Source: Helopsaltes ochotensis
Taxonomy: Eukaryota; Chordata; Aves; Passeriformes; Locustellidae
Length of the DNA: 64,000 nucleotides
Assembly (NCBI GenBank): GCA_013400155.1
Contig: VXBM01001538.1
Location: forward strand, 47,836 to 111,835
Direction: 5' to 3'
Shown: positions 10,701 through 25,700 of the stretch, in pieces
Layout of the letters: every line of letters starts with the position of its first letter
Numbering within the stretch: position 1 is the first letter of the stretch
Position numbers and translations under genes: made by a program
The notes under the pieces: generated by a model
Databases searched by the model: none
Told to the model about the DNA's origin: nothing
What the model saw: the letters and a program-made list of their open reading frames with translations, nothing else

Positions 10701-13700
10701 TTTTCCCACAATGAGAACCTGATGTTGCCCATTAGCACACAAAACAGCATTTAGTAAAGCTGAGGCTTGAGCTCTATGCAGCAAATGTACAGACTCACAG
10801 CTTAGACATTAGACAATAAAATAAGCAGAAAGAAGCCTAATATATGCTTTTGAAGGAATAACACACCACCTCACTGAGGTACTGAACATAGTACTACTTA
10901 CTTCGGTTTCAACTCCCCTAAATTTTCTCATCAACTGCTTTAAACATAGTCTCTAACAATTTCTCCACAAATAACTCCACCAACCTCCACTAAGTACCTT
11001 GACAATAGAGTGATGTTCACTGGCTTTTCTACTTCGGTAATCATGGTAATTTAATTTCCACCTTTCTAGTTACTGCAGTTGTTCTGTGTTCTTTTGTGCT
11101 AACCAAGTATGTTTTCCTGTTTCTTTCCTAATACTTCAGTTTCTCACAATTTCAACTACTCAAGACTTCTTAGTGGCCTTATACAACTGTTACAGAGTTA
11201 AATCAGTACAGACAAAATACACACTTTTTTCCTTTTAAACAAGGGTAAGAACTTACTTGCTAGCCCAAAGGAACGACCTAATTAAAGCCATGGCATTACA
11301 CAAAGACAACAACATTTTATGGACTGGAGAAGAGGTTCACTGTTTCTACTTAGACTTAAAATTTTACATAAGTTTGGAAACAAAAGTATCTAAAGCAGAG
11401 ACCTCCTGTGAAAAGCCTGCAATCCCTTTTTCTCTTCTTCTTTTCAACTGTGCACAGCTGTTGTCAGGTTATTCTATCACAGGTTGATACTTAGGCACCA
11501 TATTCTTTACTATAGGATACACTAATTTAATTTGCAGCAAGAACTACTCAGCACAAATGCTGTACAGAAGAAAATGTTATAAGGTACTTACCCTAGTTTC
11601 TTAACATATTCTAGATATCCAATTAGTATTTCATGATAGACAGCAGTCCTCAAGCATTTAGGGCGGAAGAAATGAACACTGTCAAGGTAAGATATATACA
11701 CTCGCCTAAAAAAAAAACCAACAAAAAAACCAACACAACAACAAAAAAAAAGCATGAGAAAGAGGAGAGATTTTGAAGTAATTCTACAAGTTCATTAATG
11801 TTATTTTGTACGTCTTAAGTATCCATTACAACAGTAATCTGCAAAGCCTCAGATCCTAATTTACCTCTAGAAACTTGGCTGCCTTTTGATATCCTAGCCT
11901 CATCTTCCTAAAACTATTCAACCTTGAAAACACAGATTGTCTGCCAGTCAGCATTCCCAGTAATAAACAACTCTAACGTTACAGAAGCTACTTTGTTTCT
12001 AGAATCTAACACACTAAGGGTCTCATACAAGCAACAGGGAAGCTCTAGCCAAAACTACAGGAGGTTCATCCAAATGGAAGAGTACTAAGGTAAAATAGAC
12101 TTTCATGGGGTTCCTCACCTTTGATTGGGTGGAGGACAGTCGGAGCCATATTCCTGCACATGCATCCCAAAGAAGCACAAGTCTACACCATCAATCTCCT
12201 CAAAGGCAAAAAGTGCTTTTGTTCGGTAAGGGAAAGACTCTGCCATCTCTCCATTGTCTACAAACCTGCAGACCAGAGTGTGAAGAGGAATACCAAATCT
12301 ATTCTCATATCAGAGACTGCATGTTACTAGGTGAAGGCAACAAAGATGAGGGCTATTCAGAGCATAATTTCAGTGCAATTTGAAAGTTAAATGTTTACTC
12401 AAATATGAAGCACCCACTTTTTACAGTGACAAAGACATTGATCGCAAAAAATTATTATGCTGCTGGAACACCTGTTTGTCACAAACTGTCTGGTGATGAG
12501 GTTTTGTATACAACAGTCTTTTTTAGAAAAAAAATTCTTCATGAAAAGGACTGTCAAGTATTGAAACAGGTTGCCCAGGGAAATGTTTGTGACACCATCC
12601 CTGGAGATATTGAGAAGATGTGTAGATGTAGGACTTGGAGACATGGCTTAGCAGTGGTCTTGGCAGTGCTAAGATAACAGTTGGACTCAAGCTTAGAACT
12701 ATTTTCCAACCTAAATGATTTTATTTAATCAAACAGCTCCCACTTCCACCAAAAGAAAACAAAATTAGAAACAAACATACCTTGCTTTCATTCCTGGTTT
12801 TACTTCGACAGTTTTGTCAGATGCGTGTACCACCCTAACTGTGACCTCTCCTGCCTCAGGGTGATTCTGCCGTCTTAGGAAATCATTGACTCTGTTCTCC
12901 AGGAAGGTACCAAGTCTTGTAGCTGGTAACCCTGCAGGAGGAAAACACAGCTCTAAGCATACACAACACTGAACTGTTCAAATGTGTTATCTCTACTCAG
13001 ATATTAGATGAAAAACAACTTTTAATACATGAAGTACGTTAACATACAATAAGCTTTATCTTTAAACCCTACCACTTATAGATAATGTGAACTGCTTTTC
13101 CCCTGCAGGCACATTTATGGCCTATACATTTTTTAAATGAATAAAGAGTCTGTATTTCAATCCAATTTCTATCTTGTCTTAAAAGTCAATCACAGTTAAG
13201 CTTTCTCCTGACTAGGTATAATTAATTACTTAAACTAGATTACAAAATACCTCCTTCAGACATCTTCACAAGCAGATATTGCATTTGGAACTACATTCTG
13301 TCTATAAAGCCATACTAGCCAAGTCAGTATCTTCACTTACCAAAGAATATCCTTCAATAATGGAAGTGCTCTAAAACATATGTTAGCCCTCTAAAACAAC
13401 TATTAACTAACACTACCAGCTGTGAATGCAAACACTCGGAACACTACAGAACTGATGGTCAAAACTTGGCAAAAGCATCCTCCTTGAGCTCCAAAAAACA
13501 TATACAACACAAGCATAAAAACCACTTCTTCCCCATTCTTAACATATTATTTATATTTGCTGGTGCAAGTGTCAGAATCTTACTTTTAGCGGAGAATTTG
13601 TTCTCTTTCCTGGTTCGTCCCGTTTTCTTTAGGCAGCCATCACAAACAAAGCTGAAGAAAAAAAAAAAGAGAAAGTGAAGTCATCCCAAGTCAGACCAAC

Positions 13701-16700
13701 AAGTTCTCTAGCATTTTACCATTAGAAGCAAAATCTTTCACCAGATCTTATCTGGTCTGGAAAATACCTTAAATGAAATTTGAAATAAAAGCACAAAGAA
13801 CAGCCCAACTGCTTCAGAGCTGCAGAGGAGGATCTAAGCTCCAAGTGCTGCATGCCCTATTAGTCACATCACCACCAAAAAGCCCAGAGAAGTCTCCACT
13901 GGCAAGTCTGGTAATATCAGCTCAAAGCATTCTTGTCGCAAACAGGTTCAAACTGATGTCTCTTATGATAAGACACCGCAACACCAATGTTTTTTTTTCT
14001 AAATGTTCAAATACACTGTAGACTGAAATGATTCCATGATTCTTCCTCACTTACAGGATATCCACCCTCTTCTGCAGCAACGTGGACGGGACAACAAAAC
14101 GCTAAACTCACAGCTTTTTTGACAAGAAATGGGACATTTAAGCTCTTATATAACTTTATCAACATGTAATTTATCATCCTTTCTCAAGTTTTTAAATCAA
14201 TCAGAAGAAAACATGCATGTTGATCAAGAACCATGGAACATCTAAACAAAACTATATTGGTTTTTAAATTTAATCTGATCACTGAGGTCAAAAAAGTTGA
14301 TTCACCTGTTAAATCCTTGTTACAAATTTTTTTGATGATGATGAAGCAGTATGATTTGTACAGAAAACAGATCAGTCTGAAACTGTTGCCAGAACTAAAA
14401 ACATCTTTTCATGAGGACCTAGCATCTCTAAACATAAAAGGCTGAAATGCTATCCTTCCACAGAAAGCAGCACTGGAAACATTAAAGATTAGAAAACTTC
14501 ACACACAACACTGTAAGATATACAGTCTACATTTGATGTTACCCTTTAGATTGTGTAAAATTTTCAGGAAATGTAACTTCTTCCATCAAACAGAATATAA
14601 CCAATATAAGGAAGTTTATGCATTAAGTTCTACCAAATAGTAAATATGCTATCTACTTAATAAGGAAAAATTCCTCACCCAGAAGGCCATATTATTTCAT
14701 TATGCAGAACACAGATCTGGTGCATTTTTCTTCCACACTCTATACATTCAACAAACCTGTACAAGGCAAAAAAAGGCAAAGGGAAGTGAAGGTTAGTAGT
14801 ATCATTGTTTGCTTTTATATTTTGTAATATTTTATTCAAGTACTTCCAACATTTAGGCCTTTGAGTCTATTTAACATAGAGGGCACATCTATGCTGAGAA
14901 GAGCCTTCAGAACAAATTAAGAACCTACGAGCTCAAGTCAGGCAGTCTGTGCAGGGACACATTATTACCATTTGCTTGTCTTACCACCGTCCACTAATTT
15001 TTTTTTCCAAGTGAAGCCCTTTTAAGGATAAAATCTGTAAACTGCTTGTTGCTTTGAAGAGTAGAGGAAAGTGGATTCACACATCTCAGAAAGGAAGAAC
15101 CAAGTGAAATACTTGGCTATTAGTTGCCCCACTATGCTTGAACCCTGGGGTGTATTAGAAATATACTGCAGACAGGTGGGAAAGAAGAACACAGAAGCAA
15201 ATACCTGAGTCACTTTCAGAAGATTAGCAGAGATTTAAGGACAACTGAGGTAAGTTGTATGGTTTAGTTCCCAGATGTTGGTGGATATAATTCTCCAAAA
15301 TACCTATGGTAGCTTCAGGTATTGGGGACAATCTGACTCTTTTTGAACATGCCTTTCTAAAATTTTGAGACTTCAAATGAATAGTTGTAATCTATGTAGA
15401 GCATGTGCTATCACACTAAGTTAGGCTTATATTCTATCTTCACTTTAACAAAGGGAAAGGAAAGTTACTTTCTCCTTCCCACAGCCGTTGTAAAATAGAA
15501 GAACTGGCTGACCCTAGTGCCTTTAGAAGGATGGTGGGGGAATAATAAATATCCTTTTTGCTCATTCTTTTGAGAACTGAGATAATATTTGCAAAATAGC
15601 AGCATAGGTGTATGATGCAGGACCATGTAAAGCAGCTCAAAAAACTGCTCAGGAATATCAAGAAAAGCAGCTGAGTCACCATTATCTTAATGTTACTGAA
15701 TGACTACAGTTCTGCTTTCAGAACAGTACAGAGGAACTTCAAAATATAGCAACTTTTCCTTCTACTACAGCAGCCTATAAAATGCAGCAACTAGAAATAC
15801 CAACAGCACTTAGAGCTACTGCCGAATGACTCAAATCAGTTCTGAGACTTGAGCATTTGCCACAACAAAGTTTCAAAGCACAGCTATCTGCATTCATCTT
15901 TCTGTTGAATCCACATGCAAGACAACAAAATTGAGTCATTTCAGCCCATACATCCAGTGTTACATATTTCTCAAGCACAGCCACAGTGGTTTGGGTTCTT
16001 AGCACTGAATGCCAGATCTGTTGATTACTGAGCAGCTCCTACCAACTAACAGAGCTACACGAAACTGGGAAACATTCAAAGACAAAACTGATGCTGAATG
16101 AATAATATGTATCTCACAAAGTATGTATAACAAAATGATGATCATTCAAGGGTGACAGCAATACTTACAGCTCAGGATCCAGTGTATCATTTTTCCTTTT
16201 TGAAAACTGCTCTTTGTTTATCGTGCTATGAAGAAACAGGCAATAAAACTCAGTTTTAACACAAGATGACAAACATTCATGCAATACCATACCTATCCAC
16301 AAACCAAGATAAAACTTACAAGCAGATTTTTTAAACACTCACTGGCACTACAAGGAAAGTAATTGTATTTTACACAGTGACAGACAAGTGAAGTGTATGC
16401 CACTCCACTTTGTCTGTGGAAAATATTATTTTTCTCTTATAGAGACCACGGTTCCCTTATTCAGTTTTGCTACAGGATAAATATTAAAACTTGCTGACAA
16501 TTCAAGTTTTGGATAGGTCTGATCAGTATCTCATGACAAAAACCTGATATGCCTCATATTCTGCAGGCAGATAATTCCTATTATCTTTGATTACTGAGAA
16601 AGGTAGGTTATCTTTTTTCAGGTTCCCCTAGCCCTCCTCCTACATCAACTTCAAAGGATAAATTTCAGCTACCAAACCCTGCAACCCCAGTCCAGCCACT

Positions 16701-19700
16701 ACTATACATTATCTTTACCTTCTCTCTACATCATTTTAAACGTCTAAAATTCTATCTTTTTGACACTGAGGTTCCAAGTATCTTTTAAATGACCAGGTTC
16801 AGAACGTACAAGAATACTCAAATCTGTAAGAATTTACCCCAAAGAGTGTTCTGCATAACATGAGAAGATCAGTATGTCCCTCTCTGAGAAGCAATGACAG
16901 ACTCACTCCAACTTGCATGAGATGAATTAACCTTCCTATCTCCTCTTATTTCAGTGTTCATTCTGAATAGTGCCACCTGCAGAATACTTGAAGCTCCTTA
17001 TAAAATAAATGAAGAAGTTAAATATCTCAATTACCTCCAACTCTTCTTACGATATGGTGCATGGAACTTAAACAGGACTCTGACTCTATATTGATTAAAT
17101 TTTAGATCTCTGCTTTTACTAGAATAGCAATCCACCTGTCCATGGGAACATGACATAGCCGATTGTATTGACCAGCACAAACCATTATTTCTTGCTTTTT
17201 CCTTCCAGAAAGGTAGATCACACAATCCTAAAATGGTTTTGGCTGGCAGGGACCTTAAGAGATTATTACCCCCTGCCATTGTCAGGGGCACCTTCCATTA
17301 GACCAGGTCAGTCAGAGTTCCATCCAACCCTCCTTAAACACTTCCAGTTATGGGGCATCCACAGCTTCTTTGTGCCATCTGTTCCAGTGCCTTTTCACTC
17401 TCATAGTGAAGAACTTCTTCCTTGTATATAATCTTAATCTACCCTCTTTCAGTACACTTACATCATCCAAAGCCCAAACAGATAGCTCCAGTACTGTTCT
17501 GTACGTATCCATTACTGCATCCAGGATCTGGTTTCAAATGAAAGTTAACTCAGTTTTTCCAATTACCAACTTCAACAACTCTCCCTCTGGTTTTGCTGAA
17601 TTCCTCATTCTGTTCTGTCTGCAGGGTTGTTGCATTGCCTTCTCCCAAAGAGATTTCTTGAATAGCCAAAGGAGTAACTCATTTGTCCCTCAAGGGCTTC
17701 CTTAGTCTCCTAAAAATCCGTTTCCAGATTCTTTGGGGGGAGGTATGAGGAGAATACAGCAAAATGAGAGACTACCCCAGCAGTTTGCCACCAACATGGT
17801 AAAATCCATGCACAGCCCTTTTTTGTGTCCTCAACAGCTGCACAGCACTTCTTGTAGGCAGATGGCATTCCAGTAGTGAAATATTTGTATGGTTATACAA
17901 CAAAAGGAGGTTGCCTGCTCCTGATTTCGATGAAAAACAACCTGATGTTGAATACAAGTTTAACAGCATAGCTAAGCTATAAAGAAAATGGTATGTTTGA
18001 CATTTCAAGCTATGTCTGTCACACACTTGCCTGGAGGCATGGTTGTTTTTCTGCAGTAGAATACTTCCACTTGGAAAAAGCAATTTTCTTCTTTTCCTTC
18101 TATTTCTTCTTTCTCTTCTATTGTACACTTGCAATTTTAAGCACAAAGTGCTTATTTTTCACCAGTTCAGTCAGTCCAGGTTTTAAAGACAAGCACAAGT
18201 CCAGGCTTTTATGAAGGATGTATCATCCACCTTCTACTAGCCTAAAAACCTAGCTGAACCCCCCTTCCATACAGAAAGCACTGTAGGCCATGATATAGTT
18301 CACAAAAGCACAGGCCAAGCAAACACAAATAACTCACGTTTGAGGTTGTGATGGGTCATCTCCCAGAGAAACGCTCTCCCCTTGGATTTCGTTGAAGCAC
18401 TTCTCACAGAAATGATACCTGTCAGCAAGAAGGCCATATTTGGGTGAACTGCTCCATCCACACAACACAGCCCAAGTCAAGCAACGGAGCCACCAATCAC
18501 AGCAGGCCAAGGAGGGGACAGGAGCAGAGAGCAGGTCATCAACGGCGACAAGGATATTCAATGATGCAGATTTATGGGCCCCACATTGTGTTTGGTTGGT
18601 TTGGTTTTTTGGTTTGGATTTTTTTTGTGCAATCAAAGCCAAGTACAGACAATGACAAGCATGAAAGAGAAATTAAAAAAAATAACACACACACGAACAA
18701 AGAAATGAGGGTTTGCAGGACAAAAACAAAAACATAAAAGCAAGACAAGACAACACAAAGCAGAAAGCCAAGGCAAAGCACAGATTAGCATTAAATCTCT
18801 CAAATGGGTTCTCAAGCAGCAAACGATAAAAACAGATTAAACATAAGTATTCCATTTTAGCATACCCATACCCTCTTCATTTTAATAATCCATGCCATGT
18901 ACAGCAAAGAATTAAAATGAGACAGGAAAGAACAGAAGGAAGAACTGCTACTCTGACTTGTACATCAGCACAGCAGTTCTGTTGGGAGGAGAATCTGCAG
19001 GAGATCAATGGAAGAGAGGTAGTCTTCCATGTTAAATGTATAAATGCTGAAAGGCCACAGAATTCACTCCCAGTTGAAAAGAAAAGTTAAATACCAGAAA
19101 CTTTAGGAACAATAAAATCTGTCCTCAAAATTCTTACAGACTCATAAAACAGTCAAGCTCCATGTTAACTAACATCAACTAGACACAATGCTCTACGTGG
19201 ATATGATTCTGCCATAGCCAAGTCTGCACATAGAACAGTCCAGCCATCGCTACAGCAAGCATCACAGAGAAAGATTTCATTTGTACTTCAATAAAATAGA
19301 GATTAAGTCAAGATTCTACCCTAGCCTTCAAAAATGTTCTAAAGCTGTGACTTCTCCATTATAAGGCAAGCTAATTGAGTGCACAAGACAGCTACAAATA
19401 AAAATAAAAAAATTCAAACAAGTTCATTATAAAGCCACACTAGTCGATGTTATTAGCAACTGTTAGGCTAAAAAGACTGGTCTCGATCTCCTTTCCCAGT
19501 TTTCATCTGAGATACTGCAGCGAACAGTACTTCTGGAAGTATACATTTACATCTATAGATATATGCATCTGTATATATGATGTAATCTACAAGTCACACT
19601 TAGGCACCTGTTACAATGCAGACATTCCCTTCTAGCATTTGAAAACATGTCAAACGCCAGATTTCTGAGCAATACTCTTTTGGTTCACCTAGTACTTGTC

Positions 19701-22700
19701 CACAGACAAATATAAGCAAAAGATGACATGACATGACAAGCTGTACATACAAGTCTAAAACTACAATAGCTATTGTGGGGTATTACAGGACTTAAGTAGG
19801 AGAAGCTTAAAAACCACCATTTGCTGCTATAAACCTTTATTAAGCTTGAAAAGGTTAAGATATAACTTGCATAATCTTTAATTGCTTTCATCTGACTAGG
19901 TGCTTAAGGAAACTACAATACTTGGAAACTTTTGGCCTTCAAGTAAAATCCTCCATGTTTTTGCCATTCTGGATTGTTTTGGGCTGGTTTGTTTTGTTTT
20001 TTGTTTGAGGTTTTGGAATGGATGGAGAGCAAGAACTAAATAGATCGATGGATCTTGGAGTTAAGCAGTTCTCTGCTCTAATAGGTGCATTCTGGTGACA
20101 AGCAAGAGAATATGGGAAAGTTAAAAAGCATGCTTCTTCCTGCCTCACTTCCCCAGCTGTCAGAGATGATTAGCAAGAAACCTCCTTTCAAAGGTCAAGT
20201 TTAAATCCTTTAATAAACCCCAAGTAAAAAAGATACTCATCATAGAAGGGACAGCATTTTACTGACAGCTACTGCCAAAGCAATTCCCTTCAGGAAACTT
20301 TGTGAGAAAAAGCAAGCATCAATCTGTTAAAGATCTGAATACACAGATCTTCCAGTTAGGATGTGCAATACAGAAGTTAGTTTCCTCTTCAGCATTAACA
20401 TAATGAGAAAACGAAGATTTGCAAAAACAATATGTATTATGAGCATTAATACACTTTCTGAATAGTCTGCTCAGTGTTCTGCATGAAAAATACTATTGCA
20501 CAGTAGGAAGCAAAGGCAACAGACTTGTATATATGATTTGTAGGTAACTTATGATTTAATTAACTGCAGGATCAAAATGCAGTAAAACATCACATTTCTG
20601 TAAACAAAGGAGGAAAGAGCAAAGGCTGCAGTGAACTTTTGCTCAAAGAAATCATTATTAACACACAAGGCAAACTATTCAAGAGCACTTCCAGCAAAAT
20701 TTTTACCTTAGAACATAAAGGTGTACACATATAAAGAGGGTCTCTAGGTAAATACATGCATGCCTATAACAGATTGATTGCAGCATGCACAAAACTGCAC
20801 CAAGTTTTCCTTACCTGTTCTGGTAACTGTAGTAAGTGGCATCTCGAGGGATCGTGCATAGCTGTTTGCCATAGCAACACAAAGTCTGTGGCGAGAACTC
20901 CAACTGCAAAGAGGAAAGGGTCGTCTTAGTACTCAAACATTTTTACTTGCTCTCTATGAGAAGCAAGTGTGACCTAGACAGTGAACACTTCCACCTTACT
21001 CTGTGCACAGATCTCTGTACAGCAAAGAATACGAAGTGCTAGTCACAGAAGACATTAATGGAGCTGTTATTGTCAAGTTAACTCTTCTCCAAAGACAAAA
21101 AAGCACATCAAAACAAAGGAAACAGAATTTCAATACACAGTGAAATACAGACCTTCTGAAGTAATAAAAACACGCCTGTTTATAATTTGCAATAGCAAAA
21201 GTTTGTCCTAATCAAAATAAGCTTTCTGTTGCCGACTTTTTTTCCCCAAGGGCTTACATACAAATAGATTACTTAAGGACTAGATAAAATTAGAAAAACC
21301 ACAAAATGATCAAATTCAGATTACTCAAGGTTGCTAAATCCTGGTAAACTTCAAAAAATTTTGACACACCATAACTGATAACAACTGCAATTGCTGTATT
21401 TTCCCCCTTCAATTCAAGGAAGCAAGCAACAGATATGTACTTTCTTACCTTTCTTCCACAGCAATAACCAAGGCTCTGCATAACTGGGTCAATTTCTTGC
21501 TCGAACACCTCTGCCAGTTTAGAACAGTATTTGTATACCCGGGATGTTTTGCGGTTATACAACCAGGCATTATTGAACATGAGCCAGATGTCATCTACAT
21601 ACTGCCATGGTTCTTGATACTGTCCTGTGTCCAGTTTTCTCTTGATAGTAGAGAGATCCATAGGGTTCTTCACTATGTCAAAATAATCCTGCAAGAAAAC
21701 ACAGCACATCAAAACCCTCCTTGAGAACTATGTTGTGACATGACAGCATGTGCATTCTCAGCATATAAATTCTTCTCACCAAGAAAAACAGGTTCCTCCC
21801 TGACTTGACTGCCAAACTACTTGTGACACAAAGAATACAATCTTTAAGTAATACCACATAATTCCCTAGTGCTTTCTTTTCATTATTCCTTTATTTCTCA
21901 GGTGCTGTTGCTCATTCACAACTAATGAAATCAAATCACTCTAATTTTCATCAGCAAAACAAGTATCACAAACAGAAGAAAATGTCAATGTTTTTGCAGC
22001 CACTGTGATCCAAAGACATACACAAGAACATAAATATAAAATGACTGTTTTCAGTATCCCAGAAAACCTAACAAAAATAAATAACTTTATTCTATGATAA
22101 AACTTATCATGTCTCCTCTAAAGAATGCCTTTTCAATCCACCATTAATAACGGCGCAAAGTCTTCAAAAGTCTGCAGAATGACAGTCATCTGAAAGCTTG
22201 TTACAAATACTACCAAGTGTATAAATGCTTGTGATACAGCAGGGCCTTGAAATTTTGCAGGATCTGCCTTAAAAAAACCTCCCACCAATAGCAAAAAACC
22301 CCTCTTTTAGGCAGAAAAACATTGTCTGAAGCACCTAAAAGGGACTTCCTCATCTATGTATTTTTTTATATTTTGTAAACTTGTGTGGTCAGTTGTGCTG
22401 CTTTTGCACCGATTAACATTTGGTGAGGAAAGAAAGACACTCATGGAAGTGATTTTTCCAAGAAAAGCTGTGATTAAACCAATCAGTTGCTAGTTTTGAA
22501 TATTGGTATCTTATTAGGCCACTAGAAAGCTGCATATGCCTCTATGAATACACAGGTTAAAAACTGGGAAAAATCCTGGGAAGTTCTCTTTCCTTCCAGA
22601 CTGGGAAGAGGCAACTGGGCACTAGCGGGGTCAGCCTTGCTCCGCCTCATGGCCCCCAGGACTGGCACAACCTGGCTGGGCCCTGCTGCTGCTGCAGCCC

Positions 22701-25700
22701 CGGCAGGGCTGGGCCCAGCAACTGCCAGGCACAAGGAGAAAAGGAGTGGTCTCATCCCAGCTGGATCAGGCCTCCAGTAGCTGTTAGCATCCTGCTACTT
22801 AGCCATTCCCCCCGCCAGTGCCAGTGGCTGCCGGGCAGAGGAAGGGGGGGAAGCCGCCACAGCTACCAAGGCACCTTGCCAAGGGAGTGGCTCCAGTTGC
22901 ATGAGAGATCATGCAGCCTAGACCAGGGGTGGCTCTGCAGCCACCATGCAGAGTGGCCCCGCAACTGGAATTGAATGCAGCTAGAGTCCCCAAGATCCCC
23001 CATGGCCTGAATTTACCACCACCAGCCACTGCCCAGAAAAAAACCATCATGAAAAAATGAGTTATCTGCAGGCCCTCGATGAGATATTAACTCTTTCCTT
23101 GCATAGATGAAACTTGCAAAACACTGAATCCTCTCTGAGAGAGAGAAAAGGACAAGAGAGAAGACATGTAGAGAGACAATATGAAGACATTAAGGTCAGT
23201 GAAAGAGGAGTCGCATCCTAGATGAGAAGAAGATGCCTTGGTTTTAGACTGAAATTCTTTTGTAAAGTCAGGGTGACAGACTGTGATATCCCTATGACTA
23301 TGATACTAGAATATCCCTCAGAGTCGTTGAAAACATGCATTGGGGAGACGAAGATGTGTTCAGATTGTAGATATGACCAAAGGCATTTGTAGTGAATTAA
23401 GTAAATATTGAAGTAGCTGTGATCTTATGAGAAGCTTGAACAGGAGAGAGATAAGATGAAGATCTGCTCCCAGGAAGACAAGACCACCTCTGTTCCCAGA
23501 GATAAAATGATCTCAGAGAAAGATGAAGGGAACCTTTGCTTTTAAACCACTCATCCTTAAAATGGTACCCCGTGAGTTTATATGGCCCATAATTGCAGCT
23601 GTGGGAAGGATGTGTGATATGGGAGGGACTTCACAAATGCAGATTCCCAGGCAGCTGGGAAGCCATAAAAACTGTTTTCTTGTGGAGAAGTTTCCATGGC
23701 ATGTCAAAAGAAACTTCTCTCTCTAAAAGAACTGATGAAAGACTATTTTAGAGGTGGTAAACTGACCTGGGTTCCAAGTTTTGTCTCCGCACATTGTCAG
23801 CAAGAAAAAAATATTATGAGGGGAGGAGAGGTGTTTTGAAGGTTTTATTCTGATTCTTATTAATTTTTTCTCTCTTGTAGTTCTGTTAATAAAGCTTTCT
23901 TTATACCCTTGAAGTTTTGAGCCTGCTTTGCTTTTCTCCTAATCCTATCTCACAGCAGAAAAAGAGTAAATAATTCTAGTGGGCACTTAAGTCACTACAT
24001 CAATTCAGAGAGTTTAAAAACACATCTATCCTTGAATGATAATGGTCTTTTCAAGACAAAATTCTAAAACAAGCAGAAAATTTAACCTAAACAAACCTCT
24101 AACTTAAATTGTTTCTTCCTTTCCTATAACACATAACAATTATTAATGGATATTTTTAAGTGGGTTTGGTCTGCCTAATTTCCCACATCTTCAGACAAGA
24201 TTTATACATAATGAGAAACACCTATGAAATTCAGCAATAATAGCATCACAACATGAAGGCAACAATCATTAAAAGGCCATAAGCATTGGGGTTCTGTTAG
24301 TAAATCATTACAGTGCGTGCTACATCTGCTTATTTAGTAAAAGGAACACAGAACCAAACAAACTGTTCCACTGCCTAAGTTAAACTTCCCCAAACATACC
24401 AATATGAAGATGTTAACAAGACAGTCTTGTTAGCTGTTCTCAAGCCTGTAAACTGTTCTCAAACAGGTATGTCAAAATACAGTAGTTTTGAAGTAAAACC
24501 GGGAAATTATCTTGCTAAGGCACTCACAGGAATTCCTAGTAATTGGGGATCCACAGGCTGTCGAAATGGAAGAGACTCCGGATCCTGACGGTAAAGCGCC
24601 TCCAGTGTTGGCATAAGCGCCTGCCGCAACTCCTCTGGCTTGAAAACTTTGGAAAACATTCAACATTAGAAAGATATCAGAAAATGCTGGAAGGAAGAAA
24701 CCTGCTAGAAAATGTGATGTCTGTGGAAAAAGACAATGGGATTAAGGTGCTTAGCATGGCTACTTTATCCTCTGCAACACTGAGTCAGGAAGAGGATATT
24801 AAAATGATCACCTGAAGAAAAGGCTATCATAAGATGACATTGATGAGTAGAGATGGTTCAGTTCCAAATACATGCCCCCTTGCAAGCCCCGAGAAAAAAA
24901 AAATATCTAGAGAATCTGTAACTGAGTATTTCAAATCTCCATTGTATTGACAGTTTTACTAAGGCTTAATGTCTAATTCTAAAGGTTAAAAGAACTTGCA
25001 ATTATAAACCACATGTATTATTAGATATTTTTGTCCAAAAGCCATGAAAAACAGTCCACATAAGTACAACATAATCTATTAAGTACCAAAAAGGAAAGTC
25101 CAGAGTTTTTTTTTTCCCTGCAGAGATTTCTCTAGGGAGACACAGTGAATTTAAGTAAAACAAGTCTTCCTGCTTACTTTTCTTCTTAGACTGCCCAGCT
25201 GCTGAAGAAGACTGAGTTGCTGGAGTAGTAGGTCTTTCTTCCCCCTCTGTTACTTCAGTCTTCATTTCAGGTTTCTTCTCTTCTTGCTCCATTGGGTCTG
25301 GTTTACATTCCTCCGTGACTGGCTCTACTTTAGCCTGGAAAGCAGTTTGAAGCCTGTCACGTAAATCTCCTGGGAGGTCACCCATCCACAGTTCTCTCCT
25401 TGAAACCTATCTGTCATGCTGGCCACCTGCTCTTCTACTTTCTTTGTAGTCAAAACTCACCTAAAACTTGAGCAAATGTGTTAGAATGCATCTTTAAATG
25501 CTGCAGTAGTAGCAATGACTTAGAGCTCCTAACAAGTTCTGAGCCACAAGTAGACACATGGGTACCTCTTCAGGCAATTCTAACAGCCTCTCATATAGCA
25601 GAGCTGCCAGGATGATGCGCCTGGCAGCCACACTCCTGGCTGTCCTCAGTGACAAGTTGTCAAAGCCCAGTAAAGCAGCCCATAAGGTACATATAGAATA

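Larger units (their letters stand above)
9976..12118 (-). other. EP300: EP300 introns 26 and 25 (9976-11591, 11706-12118)
   Basis: Intron 26 contains a CTCF-like motif at 10044-10057 and an A12 run near 10179-10190. Intron 25 opens with an A/C-rich low-complexity tract at 11706-11750. Nothing else was recognised. Confidence 0.75.
12932..16168 (-). other. EP300: EP300 introns 23-21 (12932-13583, 13652-14678, 14757-16168)
   Basis: Intronic A/T-rich DNA. No repeat family, gene or RNA was recognised on either strand. Confidence 0.75.
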
